A program made the position numbers and the translations under genes. A model generated the notes under the pieces. The model had not been told where the DNA came from and did no database searches. It was given only the letters and a program-made list of their open reading frames with translations. Of a DNA stretch of 64,000 nt, positions 45,993-55,033 are shown piece after piece. The stretch lies in NCBI GenBank assembly GCA_950022295.1, contig OX465600.1, forward strand, positions 290,329,782 to 290,393,781. Reading direction: 5' to 3'. Each line of letters starts with the position of its first letter. The stretch's first letter is position 1. The stretch comes from Bromus sterilis (taxonomy: Eukaryota > Streptophyta > Magnoliopsida > Poales > Poaceae).

Positions 45993-48636
45993 ACGTAAGC
46001 TCCTTTTGCTTACCATCACTTGCACTGAACCACAGGTGCAACATAATCTCTCATCCTTATCACTGTTGATCGAACGGTGTGACTTAGTACGAACTTGTCC
46101 ATAACCGAGGACGCGGCTATTCGAATAGATTTCTAACTCTACAGAGTTTGCGTACTTTACCCATAGTATGGAGTTATTCCCTAATCCTGTCCCTTGGAAC
46201 TTTTCCCACAGGAACCTCGGAACTCATCCCATGGGAGTGGACTAGGACTTCTCCAACGAGACCGTTCTACCACATGCTTCCATTACCGTATCACCTGACA
46301 TAATCCGCGGGTCATGCCATGGGTAGACCCGTATCCTCCAGACACCGGCCACCATCGTGGAAAATGGCCACTGCGTGGCAAACAAAACGGTCTCAAACAG
46401 GGACTGGATCAATATAACCAAATCGGCTCTCAAGACTATCGCCGTTTACCGGGCCAGGGTAATCACGCGTGCATAGCCTTCCCTCCTTGGTTATACAAAT
46501 AAAAGAGCGCACCGATAGACCCAGCCAAGGCCTTCCCATACAGGCGAGCGTGGCTGCACTGATAAGTTCGGTTCAGTGGCACCTGATAACACGACATGAA
46601 GCATGTCCCCAAGAGTATAATCATCAAAGTTATATGTCTCAGGTGCTATATGAAAGTCCATAATCCAAGTCATAGCAATATTCATAAAATAATCCAAGGT
46701 ACGATCACGGTTATATCATAATCCAAAGCATGATCCGATGACTAACTTAGCCATTTCAGGATGATCAATATAGTAACATGCAACATAGCAAGATAATTAA
46801 CATAACTAGGGGTTATAATGCATACAAGCATATTCATGGCAATAACATGATCATGTTCAACTCTAAGCATGCAACGAACAATCATCGTGGAAGTGAAACG
46901 AAAGCAAAGCAAGTTTTAGAACCACATCAGTGTTTAACAAAGATGCAAAAGGGTGTTGAGGCTTTCCTTTCACCAAGGTAGTGTGAACATACTCCTGGCC
47001 TTCAACACAAAGAAAACCTGAAAATGGATTTTTAGAGAGGCAAACACAAAATGTCACATAAAGGGTTTCTTTTGTTCAGAAAAAATCAATAGAACAACAT
47101 GGCATAAAAACTATGCCAAATTAATGAGGGGCTCAAGAGAAAAATAGTGCAAAAAGAATCAACTCCATTGGACTTGTAGATTAGGAGATATTCATGGTCA
47201 AAGTTTGGTCAAAATAATGATTTAAAATGATTTTAAATCATTTCTGGAAATTCCCTGGGGGTGACGTCAAAGGCATAAAGTGCAGGGGCGCCTCCACTTA
47301 TACCGCTTCGACCGGGGTTTTGTGGCTAGCCAGTGGGTCCATCTTGTCATATGAGCAGAGAGAGAGAGTAGAGGATGGGCGAGCTCACCAGCGGCGAACT
47401 CCGGCGAGGAGGCCACAGATGGGTGCGGCGAGTGCGGGGATGGATCGGGCAGACGACGGCGATCCTCCCTGTAACCGTAGCTTGTCGGAGGTGGCCGGAT
47501 GACGAGGGCACGGTCATCGCGGCGGTGGCTGGGCCACGATGGTCGTCGGCGGCATCGATTCAGGCGACATTTTGCTAGGGGAAAGGTTGAGGGAGAACCA
47601 GGGCGTCGAGAGGAGTCTAAATATGTTGGCGGCTTGGATGGAGAGGCACTAGAGTGAGCGGGAGGGGGAGGGGCAATGCGGCGGCGTTACTGGCCAGAGC
47701 GGAGGAAGAAGACCACTCGGATTTCAATCTCTTGCGCATGAGCCCGATTGGGAGGGAGGGGAGGCTTTTGGTGGAGCGAGGCAAGCAAGTGCATCGGATT
47801 TTATAGCCTGGCGACGATGTCGTGCTGGGGCGCCGCCATGGAGATGCAGACAAGGCGAGGTGGTGAGCTGGCGGTGCTCGGGAGGCTTCGAGGGGCCCTG
47901 GAGGTGACGAGGCGACGCGCGCATTGACGAGAGTGGGCGAGCTACCACCTGGGCACCATTAATGGCGAGCTCGGGCATAGTGGCGGACTGTGCTCCGGTC
48001 CCGCATGGCGGCGGCGGACAGCGAGCGATTCCGGCGAGGGCAGGCTTCGGGAGAGGGACAGGTGGTTGGTGGGAGGCCATGCGGCACGGGGCGACATGGA
48101 CTAGGCGACGCGGGCGTGCTGCAGGGTTGGGGCCGACGCGTCCAGGACATGCGCAGAGCGCGCCGAGTGTCGGCCAAAGGCGTGCTCACTAAGTGAGCCA
48201 GTGCATACGATGGGATTTGGCATGGCCATTTATGTCTAGTGTGAAGTCCTTTCGACCCTAATCAACACTGTGGGATTTAATGGACAAGAAGGGGAATGGG
48301 TTGAGCTTGCCAGACAAGAACAGTTTGTCGCTGCAAACTTGGAGAAGAAAATAAGATCAAATGGTGAAGAGTGGGAGGGGGATTTGATGTCACACTGGCA
48401 TAGTTTTGGAAGGACAACAATCATGTGAAGTTTTATCTCAAATGGAACAGAATTGTACCGACTTCCTTTGCAAGTGCTTAATCTGACCAGAATCTAGATC
48501 TTGAATCTGGCCTCACAAGGGTGGTTGGATTTGGCTGTAAGTTGGCTTCGAGGAGTTATTAGAGTGTGGGAACATGTGGGAAAATCTCAAAGCAATTGAA
48601 AGCTCCTAGCTAGCACTTGCTTCACAAGGTACCCTG

Positions 48637-48795
48637 TTTTTTTTTACTGTTTACTGTAGGACAACGGCCCCACAGTCTTTTATTTCCAGAAATTTATACA
48701 TAGGCCTTTTTAAATTCGCTCCCACCAGGAGTCGAACCCAGGACCTGGCGTGCTACTAAGTTTCCTACAACCATTAGGCTACATGACCGTTCACT
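48637..48795 (-). mobile_element. tRNA-derived SINE
   Basis: Present in the 5' LTR of the LARD but absent at the matching point of the 3' LTR (about 5575). On the minus strand it starts near 48795 and contains an A-box-like TAGCCTAATGG and a B-box GGTTCGACTCC, the two parts of an internal RNA polymerase III promoter, then a tRNA-unrelated body ending in AGTAAACAGT and a run of A. Flanking duplications are CAAGGTACCCTG (48625-48636) and CAAGGTACCATG (48796-48807), 11 of 12 identical. Length ~159 bases suits a plant SINE. I cannot match it to a named family. Confidence 0.85.
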
Positions 48796-49352
48796 CAAGG
48801 TACCATGTTGGCCAGAAACTTTGGGAATTTGGTGAGGGAGTTTGGATAGGCAAATGGAGCTGAAATTTGGCATAGGATGATGATATGATCATGGTAGCTT
48901 GCACAAAAAGTTTCAGGATCAATGGACAAAGATAAATAACACTTCCTTCACAAAGTGCTATTCTGCCCCAACAGACAAATGAATTTCTCTGGATGAAAAA
49001 AATCACTTGGTCCATGCAATGTTTTTGGAGATTTTGGCAAGATATGATATCAAGGACATTGGGAACTATTTGGAGATTTATGGAGCAATATAAATAGGGG
49101 TTGCTTCACAATCCTCAAATGAAATGAATCTTCTTTTTAAAGAAAAAGGAATGTATGGCATGAAGAAAAATGTGGCTTGGAGAGGATAGATCTTTGGGAA
49201 GGTTTAGAGAATCATGGTCCACTTGAGCAAGGAATGAAAATATGATCAAGTTCCAAGTCCAAAGAGTTGCTTTAAAGCAAATCAACTGGCAAATCCTGAA
49301 ATAAATCAGAAATTTTTTTGGCAATAAAAAGTTGAAAATCCAGGGTGTCACA

Positions 49353-50666
49353 CCATACACTCCTCCTCGGGTTACCTTTCTCTTTGTGAACCTCCTGATT
49401 AGATAGAGAGTTACTGATAATAAGTGCATGAGTTCTTCGGACTAATGTGAATATTCGATTGTTGGCACTTCCACCTTCCATGTTTTGCTAGCCTCTTCGG
49501 TACCATGCATTGCCCTTTCTCATCTTGACAGTTGGTGCATACTTCACCACTGCATCCAAACCCTTGGCATGATACGCTCTGTCATCATAAACCTCCTTAT
49601 ATGTTCCTCAAAACAGCCACCATACCTACATATGAAGGCATTTCCATAGCCTTTCCGAGATACATTTCCATGCAACATCCATCATCTCATGACTTGATCT
49701 TCATGTCATACATGCTTTTGCTTGACCGAGGAGCCGCATGCTAGTTGGGCCTTGCCCTAATCATTGCTACATGATGCGCTAGTATCATTGCATATCTTGC
49801 TACACTGGCAGAGGCATACATTTGCATACATCATGATAGTTTTCATTTTTCTTTATGTTGAGTACTTCTTGTGAAGTGTGAGATATTCTTTATATTCTTG
49901 TAAAATATAGAGTGTTGCCCTTAAAGTGAGGAATTAAAATCCCAAAGAGGACAAATTAAAAGATCCCAAAAGATGACAAATTAAAAGATCCCAAAGGGGA
50001 CAAATGAGAGATAAATAGAAAGAGCCAATGAGGCCACAAAAATACAAAAAATAGAAAAAAGAAATAAATAGAGAGAAGGGGGGCAACACTACTATTCCTT
50101 TTGAAAGATCCACACTCGTACTACTTTGTCATATTTGTACTCCATAGAGATTATCATTCATGCATAACTATGTGGGGATCCTTACACTATAGAACCTTGC
50201 TTGCATATTCCAAGGATGAGCCTCCTCAAAAGAGCTCTAGGTCTTCATGAGCAAGCAAGTTGGATGCACCCCCACTAGTTCCATTGGAGAGCTTACCTTA
50301 GCTCATATGTGCATCCGTTGCATGGCAATCCCTACTCCTCACATCATATCTATTATTCGGCTTTCTCTCTCCTATGATTGTCCACATTGACGTGAGCCGT
50401 TCACACCTTTTTGTCTTCCTTCCCCATCAATTCAGTTGAACGAGCGTGACAAGGAAAACTTTGGCAAACTCTTTTGCTTCATAAGATGTATATAAGCATG
50501 TACTACGAATAAGTCTAACAAGTATTGATATAGTGCTATAAAGACAATTCACAAAGCAATCCTTCATTCTTATAAAAGGTCGCAAACACCTAAGAATAAA
50601 TAATATGCAATTGAAAATCATGACAAGATCACAATGCACATGACTTGAACATAATAAAGTGGTATC
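49353..50666 (+). mobile_element. Sabrina-like internal fragment
   Basis: Non-coding. 49804-50440 matches 1-590, placing it in the 3' internal region of the same family. After about 50440 the match ends and AT-rich sequence continues to 50666 without the purine tract seen at 1049. No gene is supported. The frame at 49532-49744 is short and unlike any known protein. Confidence 0.6.
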
Positions 50667-51183
50667 TGATACGTCCCAAACGTATCTATAATTTTTGCTT
50701 GTTCCATGCTCTTTTAGGTGGCATTGCTATGTGTTTTGCTACACTTTCATATCGTTTTGCACATATTTCGACTAACCTACTAACTCAGTGCACCCAGTGT
50801 CAGCTTATGTCTACTGATGTCTGTGAATTGCAGGTTTTTACCCATATTTAAAGAACTCTAAAAATTCCAGGAAAAATATATAAAAATCAGCACGACAGAA
50901 GCTTCGGGAATCACCAAAGGATGACCATATGGGATCCAGGGCCCACTCAGAAGGCCACCTGGCGGCCCCCCCCTCCTGGTCGCGGCACCAGGACGCCTGG
51001 GGGAGGGTCCTCCCCCTAGTGCCCCCCATCGGCCTATATTTACACCTCATCATGATAACCCTCAGAGAGAACCCCTGCATCATGATTTTCACCTCTGTTC
51101 CGCCGCCACCTCGCTTCCAAGATCGGGAGCCCCAAAAGACCTCTTCCCGGCACCCTGCCGGAGGGAGGATTGACCTCCGGGAG

Positions 51184-51629
51184 TGACGGGGATGTACCCC
51201 GGCAAATCCCATGGTCAGGGACCCTGGGTTAGTCATGAGAGGCACAGGTTGGACGATAGCTCGTCGGCTAACAGGAGGATACGTTCCTGCTCGATGTTAT
51301 TGATTGGAGATGGAGATTACAGGGGTACCAAGGCTAGTGCGCACAAGGCTAGGGTTACAGATTGTGTATTGCTTGATCTCGACGTCTCCCCTCCTAGCCT
51401 TTATATACTAGGCTAGGTCTCGGGGAGTTCGTCCTGAATTACAGATGAGGTTTCCTAACCCTGATCTTGCTCCATACGACAAGTTTGCATCTTCCTTATG
51501 AGTTGCGGACTCCTACATCGGTGCCACTAGTGGTCCAAGGCTGGGCCCAGGCGGCATCTTTGTGGGCCTCCTGTCTTCGGTTACACCGGGTAGGCTCATC
51601 CATAGGAGTCGTGCGGTCACCCCTCGTCA
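51184..51629 (-). repeat. 3' LTR of Tat element
   Basis: 446 bases, TGACGGGGATG to CCCTCGTCA. It matches 59951-60367 except for a ~30-base segment around 51440-51475 that the other copy lacks. On the element strand a TATA-like box (TATATAAAGG) lies near 51395-51405. Confidence 0.92.
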
Positions 51630-51642
51630 GTAGCCCCCGAGT
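51630..51642 (-). promoter_or_regulatory. Polypurine tract of Tat element
   Basis: On the minus strand, CACTCGGGGGCTAC immediately precedes the 3' LTR. The core ACTCGGGGGCT recurs many times in the 3' region (54104, 54218, and the array at 54450-54960). Confidence 0.85.
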
Positions 51643-52069
51643 GCCTGGGGGACTCAAAGAGGCGCGCAGGGACTCGAGTCCATTCTTGCGTCGTTTTGAT
51701 GTATGCACGGTTCAACCGCGAGTCGCTGGCAGTCTGAGCCATGACAACCGCGAGTCGCCCGGCTTTTTCTATCATGCAAGCGCATGGGAAAGATTGGGAG
51801 TGAAATCGCTCTGCGGTAAGTTCCATCCCGGACGATCTGCGCAGCGGGGTCTTACCTACACGCTAAGCTTGCGTCGCATCTGGGCACAGTGTATCGTGTT
51901 CCAGGAATATGTATTTTTTCTTGAGGCGCGGAGCCTAGTACATAATGCACCCACTTGGAATAAAAAATCAAGTGAGCTATTTTAGCGGTCACTCGCGGAG
52001 CTTTGCCGAGTGCTCGGGCGAGGAGTAATGTAGAGGAGTACTTGCTCGGGAGGTCTTCGAGTGTTTGGG

Positions 52070-52430
52070 TGTTTTAGAGTTTTGCGAGTAATCACTCGAG
52101 TATCGTTTTTGCTCTCGGGGTGAGGGAGCACCCGATATTCTGGGGCCGCTCGATCTGGCGAGTGCTGGTCTGCTTATCTTTTGTTGTGGTGAGGGAGCAC
52201 CCGAAACTCTCATGGGTGCGAGTAATCACTCGAGCGCGTTTTTACTTCTAGGTGAGGGAGCACCCGAGACTCTCATGGGTGCGAGTAATCACTCGAGCAC
52301 GTTTTTACTTCTAGTTGAGGGAGCACCCGAGACTCTCAAGGGTGCGAGTAATCACTCGAGAACGTTTTGTCTTTTGTGTAAAGGAGCACCCGAAATTCTC
52401 GTGGGTGGATACGCTCCCGATTGGAGTTAG
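52070..52430. repeat. 64-bp tandem array in Tat 3' region
   Basis: Copies of GTGAGGGAGCACCCGA, CTCTCATGGGTGC, GAGTAATCACTCGAG and TTTTTACTTCTAG at about 64-base spacing (three good copies near 52191-52380, degenerate ones on each side). The GAGTAATCACTCGAG part is a near palindrome. Confidence 0.8.
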
Positions 52431-52804
52431 ATATATTTAAAAAATGTATTTAGACCATGTAAAAGCGGTGCTTGCAGGCTGTATTTTCTATGCGTTGCCC
52501 CTTTGATTTACCTCTTGCTGGTGAGGATAACTATGTCCTTGCTGGAGAACCGTCAAAGATGCTCTGTCTGCTAACCGTCATGTCTTCATGACCGGTCATA
52601 ATGATGGCTTTTGGTGGCGTGCTGCAGCCTCCTGTTGAGTTATCGATGCGCGCATTGAAAAACGCGCGAGATTTGATGCGTCCAGCGCACAGTGCCGCCC
52701 ATGTGAAGGCATCTATGTCTCGGAATTTGAATCGCCCGTTAGTGCTTGGTCTTTGAATTAATTGTTGTCGTCGTCTGGGCTTCTGCGTGCTCTTGTGGTT
52801 GTGT

Positions 52805-52812
52805 TATAAATA
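52805..52812 (+). promoter_or_regulatory. TATA box of Tat antisense gene
   Basis: TATAAATA on the plus strand, opposite to the retrotransposon, about 75 bases before the likely start codon at 52880, a normal plant TATA-to-ATG distance. Confidence 0.6.
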
Positions 52813-52879
52813 GAACCCTTTTCCTCATCTGGCAGTAGTGTTCGTCCTCTGCCCCTTTGCTCCTCTTCTTTATCTCCTC

Positions 52880-53630
52880 ATGGGACCAAAGCGAGGTGTA
52901 GGTGTTACTAGTCGTGGCCGGGTTCGCCGTGGTCGCGGTGGTCGTCGTGGCGCACCGTCGACGCCTTCCTCCTCTTCCTCGGAGGAGGGTTTCTGGCGCT
53001 ATGATTTCCTCCTACGCGTCCATGGATGGAACGCCGCTCGCATTCTGCTTCCTTCTGCATTTTCTGCCCTTGTTTTTTATTGTAGTATTGATGGCCTGCT
53101 GCTTCGTCTTCAAGGGTGCGCTCGATCTCCTTCTTATGTTAAGTTGGAGATCGATAGCTCCCGCTTGATTTTTCTTGGCTTTGGCTAGAATTTGTTTGCT
53201 CGAGGCTTGAACTTGCATGATGGTGACACTCTTTGCTGTCGTTTTGATGGCGAAGATAATCTTATCATCCGCGCCTTTGACCCGAGCGGAAACCGCATGG
53301 CTCCGTACTAGCCGGAAACAAGCAGCGATGGTTCTGACAAGTCGAGGAGTCCTTCGCCTGCGTCTTTAACTGCTTCATCCTCCGGCGACTCTTCGGGTGC
53401 AGATGCTGAGCCATCTTCAACTGCTTCCTCCTCCGGCTCTGAAGAGGACCTCGACGTCAAGCCACCGGTCAAGCGGGCGCGCCAGGCAACCTTGTAGAAC
53501 TGGAGGCAGCGGCGTCATCTTCGCCGGCAGCTCGGGTGGAGCTGGACAAGAAGCTGGTGGAGCAGGAGAAGAAGCTGGTGGAGCATCGTCTTTGGTGTTC
53601 CACAAATAAGTCGAGCTTCACCCTTTTGTT
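52880..53630 (+). pseudogene. Antisense accessory gene of Tat element, broken
   Basis: Lies opposite to gag-pol in the 3' region. Likely start MGPKRGVGVTSRGRVRRGRG at 52880 (the frame is open from 52838). A basic head is followed by a serine-rich hinge and EEGFWRYDFLLRVHG. After a TAG at 53186-53188 the same frame continues ARGLNLHDGDTLCCRFDGED then NLIIRAFDPSGNRMAP, which has the L..GD...F spacing of a plant B3-type DNA-binding fold. A second TAG is at 53309-53311. Then follow an acidic/serine tract, VKPPVKRARQ (possible nuclear signal) and, in another frame, the repeated coiled-coil unit KKLVEQE. Antisense extra frames are known from Tat-lineage elements such as maize Grande. The B3 relation is a weak, by-eye call. 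Confidence 0.55.
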
Positions 53631-53929
53631 ATGTCATTGACATCATGAGCTGGCTGCTTCGACTCCTCCTTTGTCTGTGGTGATGCTCGCTGTCTTTAGT
53701 GCCAATCATCCCAGCATGGGCACACATGTAGAAGTCATAATTCCTTGGGTGGTTGATGTTGTAGGCGTATTGGCTGCTTGTGTCTTTTGTAACTAGGTTA
53801 GTTCTCCATGTAATGAGGATTGCCTTCGAGTAATCAGAGCTGCCTTCTATCCAATGTGCTTTGAATCTTTTTGTACTGAGAATGATCTTCGGGTCCTTGT
53901 GATGCGCACTGTGCTTGAGCCTTTGCAAT

Positions 53930-54050
53930 GGAATTTGTCTTCGAGTCCGAGAGCTGTGTTCGAGTCCTTTGCGAACGAGAGCTGTCTTTGAGTCCGAGAG
54001 CTGTGTTCGAGTCCTTTGCGAAGGAGAGATGTATTCGAGTCCATCAAAAC
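53930..54050. repeat. Short GAGAGCTGTGTTCGAGTC repeats
   Basis: About three copies of a ~48-base unit containing CGAGAGCTGTGTTCGAGTCCTTTGCGAA in the Tat 3' region. Two copies of CTCCCGATGGGAGTAGCCCCCGAG follow at ~54088 and ~54208. Confidence 0.7.
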
Positions 54051-54439
54051 TTTGCACTGTGGGTTCTATCGGGTGCGCGACAGCGCTCCCGATGGGAGTA
54101 GCCCCCGAGGCTACGTTTGAGTCGGAGAGTCGAACGTAGGCTGAGATTTGTTTCCTTTGCCATTCTTCCATTATTTTTTGTCTTTTATCGGGTGCGCGGC
54201 AGCGCTCCCGATGGGAGTAGCCCCCGAGCCTTTAGTTGATCGTTTGGCGATCAGGTGAAGACTAAATAATTGTCTGCGTCCTGTGCTCCGTCCATATTTC
54301 TTTAGAGTGCTTTGTGTTTCATCTGGTTGTAGCCGTATCTTTTCTTTGATTCCAAACCGTTTTGCAGCAGGTGAAGCCTGTCAGTGGCTTTTTCTTGGGC
54401 CCTTTAAGTTTTGGACTGCGTGGGCGTTTCTCGGGGGGG

Positions 54440-54960
54440 GGGGGTGCTCGAGCCCCGAGTGCTTTGGGTAAAGATCGCGTGAGCGACGATAGCGTCTCTC
54501 GGGGGGAGTTTTCTACTCGAGCCCCGGGGTGCTTTGGGTAAAGATCGCGTGAGCAACGATAGCGTCTCTCATGGGGAGTTATGTACTCGAGCCCCCGAGT
54601 GCTTTGGGTAAAGATCGCGTGAGCGTTGATAGCGTCTCTCGGGAGGAGTTATGTACTCGAGCCCCCGAGTGCTTTGGGTAAAGATCGCGTGAGCGATGAT
54701 AGCGTCTCTCGGGGGGAGTTTTGTACTCGAGCCCCCGAGTGCTTTGGGTAAAGGTCGCGTGAGCGACGATAGCGTCTCTTGGGGGGAGTTTTGTACTCAA
54801 GCCCCCGAGTGCTTTGGGTAAAGATCTCGTGAGCGATGATAGCGTCTCTCGGGGGGAGTTTTGTACTCGAGCCCCCGAGTGCTTAGGGTAAAGGTCGCGT
54901 GAGCAACGATAGCGTCTCTCGGGGGGAGTTTTGGACTCTAACCCCCGAGTGATTTGTGGT
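54440..54960. repeat. 70-bp tandem array carrying tract-like cores
   Basis: Eight units at exactly 70-base spacing (tract cores at 54451, 54521, 54591, 54661, 54731, 54801, 54871 and 54941). Each reads roughly TACTCGAGCCCCCGAGTGC, TTTGGGTAAAGATCGCGTGAG, CGACGATAGCGTCTCTCGGG. Most contain AGCCCCCGAGTGC, the same 13 bases found in the element's own polypurine tract at 51631-51643. Confidence 0.9.
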
Positions 54961-55033
54961 AGTATTTGGGCAACGTCCCTTTATTGCGTTGAAGGTTTAC
55001 ATGAGATGCTAGATGAGCATGACTGGTGGAGAC

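Larger units (their letters stand above)
4354..49352 (-). mobile_element. LARD-type Gypsy retrotransposon, minus strand
   Basis: A non-autonomous long-LTR element reconstructed around its nested insertions. The 5' LTR is 49352 down to 45303 and the 3' LTR is 6115 down to 4354 (truncated). A primer-binding-type site adjoins 45303 and a polypurine tract adjoins 6115. Once the Harbinger (6136-23154) and the chromodomain Gypsy (26227-45211) are removed, the internal region is only about 3.2 kb. It has no reverse transcriptase, integrase or protease motifs, although two conserved-looking broken reading frames remain. Large LTRs, a short internal region and absent pol define a LARD. It would depend on an autonomous partner for transposition. 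Confidence 0.8.
45303..49352 (-). repeat. 5' LTR of LARD
   Basis: On the plus strand this runs from TGTGGCACCCC (45303) to GGGTGTCACA (49352), so on the element strand it starts TGTGACACCC and ends GGGTGCCACA. Length is 4050 bases, or about 3879 without the SINE and its duplication. It includes tandem CTCGTGACTACCGCGTAGTCATCTCATCAACAT repeats at about 45893-45990 (three copies) and a GC-rich block (47370-48190) shared with the 3' copy. Arg/Pro-rich frames in that block are artefacts. Confidence 0.85.

Noticed and set aside
47617..48196. Several Pro/Arg/Ser-rich frames
   Set aside because: GC-rich part of the LARD LTR, matched without frame conservation at 4560-5138.
48690..48780. tRNA gene suggested by A and B boxes
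   Set aside because: No cloverleaf or acceptor stem. An A-tail and target duplication show a SINE.
52838..52879. Upstream start codon of the Tat antisense gene
   Set aside because: It lies about 26-33 bases after the TATA box, where transcription would begin, so the ATG at 52880 is more likely.
54440..54960. CRISPR-like regularly spaced repeat
   Set aside because: Whole 70-bp units are repeated with no variable spacers, inside a plant retrotransposon.
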